Shown here one piece after another: positions 25,117 through 37,455 of a stretch of DNA of 64,000 nt (the stretch's first letter is position 1; every line of letters begins with the position of its first letter). The notes under the pieces are model-generated. The model was not told the origin of the DNA and did no database searches. It saw only the letters and a program-made list of their open reading frames with translations. A program made the translations under genes and the position numbers. Source of the DNA: Prochilodus magdalenae (Eukaryota; Chordata; Actinopteri; Characiformes; Prochilodontidae); NCBI GenBank assembly GCA_024036415.1, contig JAMWET010003472.1:1-64000 (forward strand), in the 5' to 3' direction.

Positions 25117-25470
25117 TACATGAACACGGACCGTTCTGAGAAGACTGCAGTGGTGTCGTACCAGACTGTCATGGAGTGACTCAGAATGGCAGCGGGTCAT
25201 CTTCAGTGACGAGTCCCGCTTTAGAGGCACCGTGGTCAGCACCAAGATGGACGGTTTGTTGTCACACGTCCAGAAGACCTGGTGTCCCTCCACCTCCACC
25301 CCTACCGCACCATCTGCAGGAACTGTGTGAGGATGTTCAAGCTGCATGGGATGGATTATCACAGGACACCATTAGGAACCTCTACAGCTCCATACCGAGA
25401 CGTCTGGCTTGTTGGGTTAGCAAACACGGCGGCCCGACGCCATACCGAGACCCTACTTCTGAATATGTAA
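25117..25470 (+). mobile_element. Tc1-derived element, truncated copy
   Basis: Starts within the element, has a small internal loss near 25137, and contains the shared deletion joint and the C-terminal peptide (QELCEDVQAAWDGLSQDTIR). It lacks both terminal repeats. The frame 25176-25529 passes through several former frames and is not a gene. Confidence 0.88.
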
Positions 25471-26524
25471 GCTACAGAGCCAGAGTGCTTTTAAAACAGC
25501 ATCTCAGACATCAAGCAACGTATTCATAACCCTTTCATGCTAGAGGGCTTTTAGAGGTGGACGTCTGGTTCCATTCACCACCACTTTAAACTGCCTCCAA
25601 GTGTCTCCGGAACAGTGCTTCACACAAAACCCCACTAAAGGACTCTCTTTTAACCGTGTTGAGAAAGACCCCCCTGTTGATGTGATGCTTGTGCAAAGGT
25701 GAACATCATAAACCTGCTGTAGACATGACCTGAACTCGCGATTAGTTCCCTGAGCTTAATTAAGCCACTGTCATGTTTTATCAGATCACTTCTAGCTGGA
25801 CTCATTTGCAGTTCGCCTGGTGACTCAACAGGGGGCAAAGGTCGAGCTGGCTGATCGGTGTTATCTTGGTGTTAATTGACCTGTAGGCCAGGTTAGTACT
25901 TGGCGGTATAGGAGGAGCGATCTCTGTTGGTCTGAGCTGAGCCAATAACACCTTCAAATCCTTTGATCAATAAGAGGATGCATGATTCTACGAAGCTATT
26001 GGTTAAGGGCCCCCAGCAGCAGACTGGTCATCACTGGTCACTGGGAGGCAGTTCAGGATGAAACGTGTAAAAGACCCTTTTGGTTATGAGAACTGAAACA
26101 CGGCAGAGAGTGCGAGGGCACGTCTGGAGGAGATATGAGCGAAACTGGTGTTCTCCTGCTGGGCGCTGAGCGACAGTTGGCTCGGGAAGCCCATTTACTG
26201 TAGCGCACGGAGCGGAGCTTTTAGAGCTAATCCACCACTTTCCACCACTTTTCAACAGGAAAGCAATTAAACAACATCTCTTTCGCTGCTTGTGAATAAG
26301 CGTGCAGGGAAAAAGGTGCCGCTCGCTGATGCTCTGACTGACTGGATATTTCTCCGTTAGCCATTTGTCAGGTTGCGGAGCCTTTCAGGAACCCTTCTGT
26401 TGTATGGTTTGGCCTTCCTGCTTAACTCTTGGATGTTGTATGAAAGCGTGGTGAATGGAAACATGGGAAATAGGTAAAGGACTTTGGTCTGTACTGCTAG
26501 GCCTGTGTAGGTAATAGAGTGCTC
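25471..26524. other. unique sequence
   Basis: No gene, array or transposon recognised. Frames at 25650-25838, 26031-26255 and 26357-26575 have no domain. Confidence 0.5.
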
Positions 26525-27090
26525 TAAATGTCTGGGTGGTGCTCTTTGCTGGAGCTGAGCTGAACTACTGCCCAAACTGCATGGTCTGCTGCAGCGCTAC
26601 TGCCCATCCTGTGCGCTCTGATGCTGTTGCTTCACCTGCCTCGGCTGGGTTCCTCTGCTGTCCTGCTGCACAGGTTGATTCTTCATGTCTGTTAGGGAGC
26701 CTCACCAACATTTTTTCCTCTGCCTCAGAAACACTCAACACTTCTCCTATTCTTTCTAATGGGCTATCATTGTCTTCGTTAGTACCCAAAGAAGTGACAG
26801 TCATAGCCTGGAAGTTGGGGAACCAGCCAGAAAGTTTAAGCACCTGGTGTTTGTTGTTGTATGGGTTCGACCTAAAAAGCTGAGGTTCCCTTTTAGAGTC
26901 TTGGTTCCTCTTGAAGGTTCTTCCTGATGGGTCTGCTTTGATAGAGTTTTTCCTCGTCACTGTCGCCTGTGGCTTGCTCGATGCGGGCTTGGATCCAAAT
27001 TCTCTCTAAAGCTGCTTTGTTAAAACATCTGTTGTAGAAAGCTTTTTAAGTACATTTAAGTACAAACTTGACTTGGCTTGACTATTTGGC
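26525..27090 (+). mobile_element. L2-like LINE 3' UTR and tail (copy 2)
   Basis: 26525-26745 matches 13744-13960. The 3' part has GGTTCCTCTTGAAGGTTCTT, GAGTTTTTCCTCGTCACTGT, then GCTGCTTTGTTAAAACATCT and a terminal CTTGACTTGGCTTGAC repeat. This is the usual layout of a teleost L2-type LINE 3' end with a short TTGA-like tail. No reverse transcriptase part is present, which fits 5' truncation. One copy of the 21-bp unit that expanded in copy 1 sits at about 26729-26749. Confidence 0.8.
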
Positions 27091-28135
27091 TAGGTGTGCT
27101 AAATAATCACTGATGAAGTGAAGGACGCACTGATGGGGGTGCGGAAATGGGGGACTGGGATGCAACACTTTATTTTCTTCCTAAAGATCATTAAGCTTAT
27201 AATGCCTTACAGCATCTTATCAACATGAAACTACAGCGTGGTGAACTGGATGTTATCAATACTGTGAGAGAACCCCCTGCTGTTTACCAGAGTCTCCACG
27301 CTTCCCAGTTTCAGTTTCGGTTTCCCAAACGCTTTAGCCAAGCATTGTAATGTTATACCTCCTAATAAACAACCACATGTTTGGCTTTATCTCCTCATTA
27401 GTCACCAGCACCACTGGGAAATTTGCACTGACCTGTTTTCATAAACATTTTCTCCACACAAGACTGTAGAAGGTGCATTATTAAGATTCTATTATTAGAA
27501 TAGAAAGAGGTGGAGGTGTTTGAGGTCCGGTGTGGGTGTGCTGCTACTTCTGGGCAAAACATGGAGACATTTGAACCCTGTAAGATGATCATAAAAAATC
27601 AACCATAAGAATTCTTCAACTCCAGCCTGTGATACTAATGATGAAGCTGTTTAGCATGCATGCTATCTTTTAGCCTGATCGCTAGCCGACCAGCGGAGCT
27701 CTAGACAGGAAAATAGGTTTATCGGCCCATCAGTTCAAACAGAACCGGATTCTTACTTCATCAGTACACTCAGTGTACACACCCATCTACTGGAGTTCTG
27801 CTTGACACCGAGACACAGCTTCTGATACACCATCTCAGGGCAGACTGTAGAGCACAAATTTAATGTTGGTTCAACAAACACTTCTCTTTTTGTCTTTTTT
27901 TCCATCTCTTGTTCCTCCCATAGAGGCCCATTCTTTTTCACCCCCTTCAAACCCTGTTGTCTCACCAAACTGTATGTACTCACTCATCCCCAACCTCCAA
28001 TACACAGGCATACTGACCCACCCTTGTCATTTATCCATCACCTTGTTCCTCCCACAGCAACCATAGCCTAGGAGGAGGTGCATCAATGTTTCCTTCAGGA
28101 GTTGCATGTGTTTAGTTATCTTCAAACATTGTAAC
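27091..28135. other. unique sequence
   Basis: Nothing recognised. Short frames at 27398-27592, 27753-27983 and 27863-28066 show no domain. Confidence 0.5.
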
Positions 28136-28137
28136 AC

Positions 28138-28258
28138 TGGAGCCCAATCCTGGTCCATGCTCTCCAGCCTTTATTCCCTCCTGCAGGCAATGAAGACCAT
28201 CAATGTCCTCTAAATATTATACCCAGGTGTATTGGATCGGAACCAGGATTGGGTTTCC
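28138..28258. mobile_element. short MITE with inverted ends
   Basis: CCCAATCCTGGT at 28143-28154 is inverted as ACCAGGATTGGG at 28242-28253. The interior has GCCTTTATTCCCTCCTGCAG and ACCCAGGTGTATTGGAT. The arrangement matches a common teleost MITE type; the superfamily cannot be told from this copy. Confidence 0.7.
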
Positions 28259-29299
28259 ATGCTAATATAGCCTAACAAAAGCTATACCCCTAGCTCTAAC
28301 TACCGTGTGTTCAGGTATCTGGCTAACTGAGAAACCATCACTACACTAAACAGAAGGACGTTCATCTAATGAGAGTCCCTCCATAGGTACAGAGGCTTAA
28401 CCTGGGCCTGTTATGATGCTATCTGCACACGTTCTATGATTAATTATGGCTCCTGAACACGATCATGTGATCACCGTCTTGGTGAAATCCATCTCTGGTT
28501 ATGCTGAATCATGGTCCGTTGTTTGTGTGTCTTGGCCCGTGTTGTGCATTATCTCTGGTGTTGACCTCGGGGAGAGATTTGATCCGCTGCAGATTGGCAA
28601 GCTAATATGGCCGTGTAACCTCACACCTATGCGGAGGGCTGCTGAATGGAGGCCGTGGAGGTTTATTTTAGTCCCGGTGGGTGCGTTTGTTCTTTACTCT
28701 GCGCATGGTGACCTTTTTGATTTGCTGGTGTTCGGGGAGCTTCGCGGCTCCTGGTGTGCTCTTTCTGTTTACACACAGGAAACGGCGGCAACAAGTGTGT
28801 GTCCAATTACACGTCTGTATTAGCACGCCGAGCCTGATGATGTATTGTCCTATTGGCACTAAGATTCAGCTGCAAGGTGATACAGCCCAAACTGGCATGC
28901 ATGTGCACCTGAGGGAGGACTGGTGGGGATGGGTGGATATATTAGACATACTGACTCTGATGGAATTGACTTTCCATGCTGTTGTTTCCCGAATGATTTT
29001 TTTTAAAGTCATAACACCTCGCTGTGGATCCATCCAGAGTCTGTTTTTGTCTCCTTTAACTGATTAAAAGCTGCCCCCAGGGCAGGTAGTGAGAGTGGAT
29101 GTCCGTGTTGATCGGTAAAAAGGATCAGCATGTGGAATTCGAGCTTAATGTGTTTCCTATCACTGCATAAAAGAAGCTCTGTGCTGGCTTTAGAGTTGGA
29201 TGCTCTTTAATAGCTGCCCTCAGAACACAGTTCACATCACTATGGACAAGTAGTGGACAATGGACAGCTAATGGACAAATACTATTATCTGCTTCATCT
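28259..29299. other. unique sequence with unconvincing open frames
   Basis: Two overlapping plus-strand frames (28446-28823, 28681-29067) are longer than most here. The first translates to a mildly hydrophobic peptide without a recognisable family, and no splice-site pair clearly borders it. I do not call a gene. Confidence 0.4.
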
Positions 29300-29810
29300 G
29301 AAAAAATTGGCCACCTTGCATGTTTAAGGTGGTAGTAACTCCAGGCTCCTGCAGATGGCGCTGCACGAGGATGATGGGGCTATAAATACCTGCGGGGTGT
29401 GAGTGACGGAATCCATAGATTGGGAAGAGGTGCTACAGTGCAGGGAATGTCTCGTTCCATGTGTGGTAAACGCTCCAGAGCAGATGTTAATGATTGGCTA
29501 AAAGAAGGGACTGCATGTGGGCGTGGCCAAAGACCATAGTGTGAAGGAAGTAGCTGAATCTGCAGGTGTATGGAAGCGTACGTTCATACAGGTCTACCAG
29601 CAGTGGATAAAATCCCAGTCTACAGGGAATTCTCCTCGGAATTGCGTCAGGGAAGACATCCACCAAATCTGGACCAATTCTTGGATGTAGGAGTGTCTGA
29701 ACTTTGATGTGACTACATCCAGAAACTTGTCCAGTCCATGGCCAATCCAGTCCCAGCTGTTATTGGTGCTGGTGGAGGTGTGACATGCCATTAGGTATGT
29801 TTCAGTCACA
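29300..29810 (+). mobile_element. dispersed repeat R1, copy 2
   Basis: Close match to copy 1 and to the reverse complement of copy 4, including GTGCTACAGTGCAGGGAATG and the helix-turn-helix-like peptide region at about 29540-29605. It extends further 5' than copy 1. Frames are broken. Confidence 0.75.
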
Positions 29811-30439
29811 GGGGGGCTGGTGTTCTCAGTGCCTAGAATGTCAATCACATGGGATTTCCAATGGATGTATGGGATGTTGGCCAGATGCATGCTGGATACT
29901 GTAGTAATAGAACAGGACTGTCAAACCCCTCAAACACTTTGGCCTGGGACAAGTCCGGAATGAAGTCTCCCTTTTGGCACGGCGTGTCTTTGGTAGTTAA
30001 TGGCGAATAAATCCGGAACTTTCTTGGGTTTATAAGGACAGTCTCAAAGCACTCAGTGCCTTTGTGCTGACATTTCTGAGCCTACACGAATAGTAATAAT
30101 GAGCCATGGAGTAAAATCCTCCCTCTGTCTCAAAATTCCGGGCGGCATCTCGGGGATGAAGTAGGTCAGCTCCTGAGCTTTGTACAGGATTATGTGTGTG
30201 TCTTGCAGGCTGGATATTCTCTGCGCCAGCTCCTGAATTATTTAGAGCTGTTCTTCATCGGTGACGATGCTCTTTCGCATACCAGGCTATGATGATGTCA
30301 TGCTGAACGTCAACAAAGTGTTGGCTGGGAATCAGCTCCAGGCTGTTTTCCAATAACAAAAAAGGAGGGATTCAATGCAAGCTAACTGAACATTACAGCA
30401 TGCTCCACCAAAACATAGAGTTTACACCACTGCATATTT
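29811..30439. other. unique sequence
   Basis: No gene or repeat recognised; the part at 30050-30350 is compact and single-copy-looking. Confidence 0.45.
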
Positions 30440-31110
30440 ACTTCATTGTCTATGCTGCTGCAAAAATATGACCAAAAACATGATCAGATATTAACACGAG
30501 CCTTAATAATCGATGAAATGGCACATAAATATAGAATATGGTCATTAACTTATTGACCAAATGATCCAGTACTGCATATCTAGGTCTGCAGTTTGCTGAA
30601 TTTTTTTGGGGAAAATGTTCTGTGAGACCAAATAGAACCTTTCCGTTTGGAGAAAGGAGAACACTGCATTGCAACATAAGAACCTTATCCCATCTGTGAA
30701 ACATGGTGGTGGTAGTGTCATTGTTTGGGCTTGCTTTGCTACGTCTGGGCCAGGATGGCTCACCATCATAGATGGACCAATGAATTCTGGGAGTTATACC
30801 AACAAATCCTAAAGGATAATATCAGGACGTCTGTCCATGAGCTGAATCTCAGTTGAATGTGGATTTTACGGCAGGACAATGACCCTAAACACACAAGTGG
30901 TTCTACCCAAGGACAGTTAAAGAAGAATAAAGCTAATGTTTTGGAATGGCCAAGTCAACGTCTTGACCTTAATCCATTCCAGTTTTGGAAGTGAACAGTT
31001 CACCAGAGGAAACCCACCAACATGGTTTGAAGATGTTCCATACAGAGGAATGGGATAAAGTTTTCCAAGCCGTTGTGTAGGACTAATTAAGAGTTGTTTA
31101 GTTCCTGTTT
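30440..31110 (+). pseudogene. decayed Tc1-like transposase
   Basis: The plus strand encodes, in broken frames, the catalytic half of a Tc1-like DDE transposase. Visible blocks in order are HGGGSVIVWACFA-type sequence after a frame shift (about 30700-30735), YQQILKDNIRTSVHELNL (about 30799-30852), ILRQDNDPKHTSG with the second catalytic Asp (about 30866-30905), and NVLEWPSQRLDLNPFQFWK, where the expected third acidic residue (Glu of NPIE) is now Gln (about 30937-30993). Stops follow HELNLS and FWK. The start (30440-30540) has TGCAAAAATATGACCAAAAA, which resembles the outer 5' region of this Tc1 family, so the helix-turn-helix half was deleted. It is inactive. It belongs to a different Tc1 lineage from the GCTGCACCC family. 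Confidence 0.9.
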
Positions 31111-31124
31111 CATGCTCATGTTCA

Positions 31125-31335
31125 TGGCATTTAGCTGACGCTCTTATCCAGAGTGACATACATGGTTAGTCATATTACAGGTAGGCCAATGTAGCGGTAG
31201 GAGTCTTGCCCAAGAACTCGTATTGGTGTAGCACCACGTAACCACCTAGATCAGGAATCGAACCCCCGTCTCCCACATGGGGTGCCGGGTCATTGGCAAG
31301 TAGAGGTGTTAGCCTTTGTGTCACACCAACCACCG
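31125..31335 (-). mobile_element. tRNA-derived SINE
   Basis: On the minus strand an exact B box, GGTTCGATTCC, lies at 31254-31264. Downstream the tail reads GTCACTCTGGATAAGAGCGT and CAGCTAAATGCCATGAAC, matching the SINE at 23648-23870. The A-box region is near 31310-31330. It sits directly after the Tc1 pseudogene. Confidence 0.82.
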
Positions 31336-31528
31336 GTTTAGTGTAGTTGCAGTTCTTTCCTAGATCCGTGACTTTTGGCATCAATTGGCAACAATTACAA
31401 CAAGCATATATCTATTAATGATGCTTAAGACGGTTAATAATCATTACTATATAGTTAAGTAATGTAGTAACTACTAATCCTTAACTAATAATAGAAATAA
31501 GGACTAACCTTACTAAGTCATTACTAAA

Positions 31529-31755
31529 TGTTGCTGAATCTGCATCTGGAAGCGTACGGTCATATGGGTCTATCAGCAGTGGATAAAATCCCAGACTACA
31601 GGGAATTCTCATTGGTATAATGGCAGGGAGGGAAGTCCTCCATCAATTCTGGACCAACTGCACAACCCTTTGATGTAAGAGTGTCTGAACATTGATGTGG
31701 CTACATCCAGAAACTTGTCCAGTCCATGCCCAATCCAATCCCAGCTGTTACCAGC
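31529..31755 (+). mobile_element. dispersed repeat R1, copy 3 (truncated)
   Basis: Contains the 3' half of R1, from TGCTGAATCTGC through GTCCAGTCCATGCCCAATCC. The 5' half is missing, and the helix-turn-helix peptide has a 6-bp loss compared with other copies. Confidence 0.75.
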
Positions 31756-32578
31756 TATTGGGGAACCATTGTTGATTATATCCTTGATGATGAGAACCTC
31801 TGAATATGTGGTACGTCCAGATTTAGGGTTAATTTGTTATATCTATCCATGCTAGGTGCTTGGAAGTCTTGAAACGTGAGTTGAGAGCATTGCCTGCAGC
31901 AGATTACCAACCAGTTCCCTGTGGATTGCTACGCCAAAGCTTTGGACACCTGCACGCAAAATTCCATGTTTCCCCTTTCCTGTTTAATCCGTAGCTCTCA
32001 TGCTAATCAGTATTAACATGCCTGAGCCATGAGGCTTCATATCTGCTGCTTAGTCTAATGCACGTGCTTCCGAAGGCAGTGGCATGTTAATAGGCTTTCC
32101 TCTGCAGCGCTACCTTCCCAGTGTGCGGACCGTAGATTAAGATTGGGAAAGAGAGAGGGGGGAAATGACTGATCTGATTTTCTTCCTTTTGCTCCAGTGC
32201 TTGCGAAGCCCCTCTTCCTCTCCTTCTCGCTCTCTCCTTCCCTCTCTCTCTCACACATCAGCCCACACACTGAGCAGCCCCACTCTGAGTGTAGAGCAGC
32301 AGTGCTGGAGGATTGATCTGTAGCGAGACCTCTAATCGCCCGCTTGATTGCAGCGCGCGAGTGGATGGCGAGGATCATTGCAGCGTTTCCCAGAGACGCC
32401 CACCGTATGCCCTGATTATGCAGATGGGTTCCCGGCAGAGCCAATCAGCATCAATCCTTCGAACGGGCACACGGCAAATGGGTCACCTCGTTAGAACAAG
32501 CCATTCTCTGGCTTCTCTGAAATCGCACTGGAATAGTCGTGGCAATTGTCGTGTTTAGTCCTTAGAAACGGAGCTAAC
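31756..32578. other. unique sequence with pyrimidine-rich patch
   Basis: CT-rich DNA at 32205-32255. Frames at 32055-32444 (minus) and 32313-32558 (plus) have no domain. The part at 32300-32520 is CpG-richer. Confidence 0.45.
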
Positions 32579-32985
32579 TTTACAGAGCTGTTTGGATTTT
32601 TCTGGTCGCATAAGAATGCACGTTTGGTTTGGGTGGAGTTTGAAGACCTGGGTGTATATTACATTCTTATATATGTGTAATTACATAGTAATACATTAGT
32701 AATACATTGTGATTGGCCATATATAGTCAAAATTAGTCATGCAATGTATTGCTATCGATTTGCATTGGACATGGCATTGTGAGTGCACTTCCAATCACAC
32801 CAGCAGTCAAAAAGGACAGCTCAAGACCGTTGACACCATGAAATCAATACTCAAAGCTGTTAAGACTTACTGTCTGATATTACAGATATTACTCTAGATA
32901 TTTTTCCAACCACGTTGCTTCCGTAAGGTTGATGGTTCTCCGCCGTCCTTCAAAGTGTTAATCCTATGCTGGACATTTCTGAGCC
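32579..32985 (+). repeat. duplicated segment A (pairs with 34907-35530)
   Basis: Shares ordered blocks with 34907-35530: GATTTTTCTGGTC, GCATTGGACATGG, GTGAGTGCACTTCCAATCAC, ATTACTCTAGATATTTTTCC and CTATGCTGGACATTTCT. Both copies are followed by a piece of the Tc1-derived element. Segment A lacks the TA-rich hairpin present in the other copy. It may be a dispersed repeat or a local duplication. Confidence 0.85.
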
Positions 32986-33071
32986 CAGTTCCAGTCATTT
33001 CAGCTTCTCCTTGGCTTGATGCAGGCCAATAATTTGACCCTTCCAGACAGGACACGTCCTCCCACATGGTT

Positions 33072-33302
33072 GTCAGTGACGAGTTCCACTTTAGTCTTGG
33101 TGGAGACGACCAACGAATCCGTGTGTGGAGGCACCATGGTCAGCACCAAGATGGACGGTTTGTTGTCATACGTCCAGAAGACCTGCTGTCCCTCCACCTC
33201 CACCCCATACCGCACCATCTGCAGGAACTGTGTGAGGATGTTCAAGCTGCATGGGATGGATTATCACAGGACACCATTAGGAGCCTCTACAGCTCCATAC
33301 CA
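33072..33302 (+). mobile_element. Tc1-derived element, internal fragment
   Basis: Begins at CAGTGACGAG (first catalytic Asp region), crosses the shared deletion joint and ends at CAGCTCCATACC. No terminal repeats. Frames at 33016-33477 and 33066-33311 are transposase fragments fused to unrelated DNA. Confidence 0.88.
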
Positions 33303-34740
33303 AAAGTTTAAAAGTGCAGAATCTGGTTGTTTTTATGCACTAGAAGGAAAAATACACATCTTCAAAGAAAATATCCACGGCGTGTATGCCTACAAGAACT
33401 CTCGAGATGGATATAGTCACAGTGACTCCGTCTACAGGGGCTCGGTAGGGCACGTACGGCTGAGCAGATGTACCTAAACATGTCCTGGCGTGTGATTGAC
33501 ATTTGATGCTCTGATGAATAGCTCCGAATGGCAGAGGGAATGAGATTTCTCAGTCCAATTGGTACCAAGCGCTATGGTAATAAACATCATCTACCCCCAG
33601 AAGAAAAACACGCTTCGAGCCAAGCAAACGTCAAAGCGCAGCGCCGGTTCTTTAAACCTCTAGACCGAACAGGCCGCTCATCAGAAGAGACAGGAACACG
33701 CATCGCGCTTTGCTTTCTCCCCCAACGACGAAACGCTCAGGGCCGCAGGACCCAGTCTCATGATTTTACACGGCGGACGAACAAGGCAATATATTACCTA
33801 TAAATTGCGCTCAGCAGCGTTCAGAGTAAACACTGGGCATTGTGTTAACGCAGTCGACTCTGCCGCGGAAGACGACTTCACTTCTTTGTTCCAGAGGAGA
33901 GGGGCGAAGATCCGTGGCCCAGATAGTTTCGGCTCTTGTTTAGACGCCCCCCGCTCAGTCGATAAGGTAGAAGGGAGGGCCGGCTGCCAAGCTAAATACG
34001 CTAAATAAACAGACTCCGCTCAAGTATCCATTGTGAGTGGGGTTCAGCGAGGGGAACAGCAGTTATCACGGCAAAGCGAGGGCTGGATGGATATAAACTA
34101 AATGAAGCGTGGCTATTGATTGTCATTTCGCCAGCTCCCACGCTCCCCGGCAGCTCCGAGGGTCTCGCTATCAACTAGCATGGCTCATTGTTCACACCCT
34201 GCTAATAAAAGAGGGATATGGGCCCCGTCAGCACTGACCTGAGATACTGCATTCATGCAGTAAAATCTCCACGGCTGGATTAAAGCCTGCGGAGATCTCC
34301 TGACACTAATGCAGGTCTCTGGCAGGGGCTTGAGCTCTGGAGTCCTTTGAACATGATCAGTTTTATGGTGGATACCATTCGGGAGATGATGTGTAGTGTG
34401 TGAAGTGGGCATTAGGTAGACCGGAAAGCTGGTCTGTGCATTCAGCCACTTTATTGTTATAACGCCGGGGCGGTTTGGGCTGACATATCCCAATCATAAA
34501 TGGGCAGTCATTACTGCATGGCATAGGAGGCCATCTGGTGGCATTGCATCAGGTTGAAGCACGTCTATCTATTCATCTGTCTATCTATCTATGTATATGT
34601 CTGTCAGTAAGATTGCTTATGGGTGTGTATCATGCTACAGAGCTACAGATTCAGTATAATGCGACACTGTAAGCAGGGCAGTGAGCTGACAGTTTAGGAA
34701 AACTGTTAAAGTATAAAACCACAACTGCTTTTGGTAAAGT
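33303..34740. other. unique sequence
   Basis: CpG-richer, unique DNA at 33520-34150 with frames 33528-33803 and 33760-34008 that show no domain. A short (CTAT)n patch lies at 34565-34605. No gene is supported. Confidence 0.45.
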
Positions 34741-34788
34741 AGCTATTTTGAAGATACTTGTTTTTCTTTGGACAGTGATATATGTATG

Positions 34789-34827
<39 letters not shown>

Positions 34828-34906
34828 AACTTAAAAATAAATAAATATATATATATATATATAATATATATATAATATATATATAATATAGTAGTTATAA
34901 CAGACC
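34741..34906. repeat. (TG)n and (TA)n microsatellites
   Basis: (TG)n at about 34798-34825 and TA-rich repeats at 34845-34890. Confidence 0.93.
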
Positions 34907-35530
<624 letters not shown>

Positions 35531-35544
35531 CTTGAGAGTCTTCA

Positions 35545-35582
35545 GTCAGGAGTCCTGCTTTAGTCTTGGTGTAGATGACCAG
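35545..35582 (+). mobile_element. scrap of Tc1-derived element
   Basis: GCTTTAGTCTTGGTGTAGAT matches the first-Asp region of the element (consensus GCTTTAGTCTTGGTGGAGAC). Only about 38 bp remain. Confidence 0.6.
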
Positions 35583-36049
35583 TGGATTTCTGCCCTGCTA
35601 ACATGATTTTTCTATCCTGGAATTTTGTTCCAGATAGCCAGAGCTCTTTTCTGTGCAGTCCTGCATGTTCCAGATTTTATGTTTAATGGTATCTGCCCAA
35701 GTCGGGTGCTAAAAGTATCTAGTGGTAGTCAAGCGCATTCTTTTGGTGGCACTGTTAAGCGATCCAGCGGGAGCTGATACCTTAAGTTACATCCCCTCAG
35801 CATTAGCCCATGTCTTGTTGCTTGATCCGAAGCCACCTAGTGGCTATCTTCACAGCTTCAGTAGTCATTGTCTTCCAGGTTGCCTCCATAGCTATATACT
35901 TTGCAGAGTGAATGTCTCTCACAAGTCCTTACCAGCACAACTACTGTACATTAGCTATGATAACTAGTAGCATGCTAGTTAATGCACTGGGTCTCATTCT
36001 GAATATTAAATAATGAAACTTTCTTTAAGGTCAAGCTACCAAACCGCAG
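35583..36049. other. unique sequence
   Basis: No feature recognised; the frame 35722-35967 has no domain. Confidence 0.45.
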
Positions 36050-36320
36050 TGTTTACAAGGCTGTTATAACACCTACATAAGCCTTTCATGACAATTACAT
36101 GAACATCCTATATGAGTGCTTATAAAGACTTATCCCACCAAGCGTCAGATCTCCAAACGACTTGCCAACAGACAAAAATGCACACAAGTTCATAGTTCAT
36201 ATATTTAACTTATGCTTTTTGGAATAAGCGTTTATGAAGGTTTTATGGCAGTTGTCATGAAAGGCTTATGTAGGAGTCATATAGCCATATAAAAGCATTA
36301 TGTGAATGGGCTAATCAGTA
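36050..36320. mobile_element. fold-back MITE
   Basis: A perfect 23-bp inverted pair, CCTACATAAGCCTTTCATGA plus CAA at 36072-36094, is inverted at 36252-36274. Weaker pairing extends both inward and outward to about 65 bp per arm. The interior is AT-rich and non-coding. Superfamily unknown. Confidence 0.8.
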
Positions 36321-37160
36321 CAGTGATTAGTTTCATACCAGCCAAGATGTTGCGCTAACTAGCGAGCAAGGTAGCTACTTAACCAAACTTGCCAGCTTAG
36401 TGTGGCTTAAAGTGATCAGTTACAGCATTAGGATGGTCCCAGCCGTCTTCCAAATGGGAATGCCTCAGAAGCTGTCATGATCATCGTCACCTGCTACTCT
36501 GGGGTCACATTCTAACCTGTCGCAGATGAAGTCTCTGATTGGATCACAGATAAGGTGTTAGATGAGGGTTCAGTCATTGGTAACACACACGATTCCATTG
36601 GAATGCACTTGTAGAGCATCCTTCTCTCACTGAAGGATGTTTATATAGCCGTCCGCAGTGAATATCTGCGCTAAGAAGATTGACACATGGCCTGACCTCT
36701 TTGGCGAACCTGTAATTTCAAATCCTCGGCACGATAAGGATGTGATCCCTGACGAGTCTGCTGAAGGAGGAGGACCTCTTAAGATCAAGGTCAGCACCGG
36801 TTCCAAACAGAATTCCGCTTTCCCGTCAGATCTGAATGCATTAGAGGATGTGCTCTCGTCTCTCGCCGAGCCTTCGGGGCACGCCGTTGTAGGTCCTGTT
36901 GTTACAATCGTGTGCCGTAACCTTTCGCTGTTCCCTCCGCATTGCTGCCTGCTAATGATTAAGCAAAGCCTTTCCTATTCACTTCCTATCCTTGCATAGC
37001 GAAGAGGGTCTCGCCGCCTAGAGCCAGGGGAAAACCCTTTCATGAATATCAAACTCGTGTGGATGTGTTTGTGTTGCTCGGTAATGCAGCTGCGGTGGAG
37101 GTTTCTGAACGGGTCTATGTAGTACAGGGTTATGTTTAATGGGCTGTTTATTTATACCAG
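36321..37160. other. unique sequence; best-looking but unproven open frame
   Basis: The plus-strand frame 36658-36999 (113 codons) is the least repeat-like frame of the window. Its first part is hydrophilic (KIDTWPDLFGEPVISNPRHD) and lies upstream of AAG|GTCAGC, which could act as a splice donor at about 36790. I recognise no family and see no clear acceptor. An internal exon ending there, or chance, are both possible. Confidence 0.2.
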
Positions 37161-37162
37161 GC

Positions 37163-37455
37163 CTCCCGGAGCGTGTGACAACACACCGTTCATCTTGGTG
37201 CTGACCACGGTGCCTCCACCCACGGATTCGTTGGGCGTCTCCACCAAGACTAAAGCGGGACTCGTCACTGAAGATGACCCGCTGCCATTCTGAGTCACTC
37301 CATGACAGTCTGGTACGACACCACTGCAGTCTTTGGTGACGGTGACGTGGTGTTAAGGACAGTCGTGGTAACGGTCTGTGTGCATGTAGTCCTGCGTGGT
37401 GCAGTGGTCTACCAAACCGGATGACTCATGGTGGACACCACTGCTCGCTGGATGC
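37163..37455 (-). mobile_element. Tc1-derived element, truncated copy
   Basis: Minus-strand match to the 5' half of the element. It starts near the shared deletion joint (GTGTGACAACACACCGTTCA), runs through the first-Asp region (GACTCGTCACTGAAGATGAC) and ends in the helix-turn-helix remnant (CACTGCTCGCTGGATG). Terminal repeats are missing. Confidence 0.88.
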
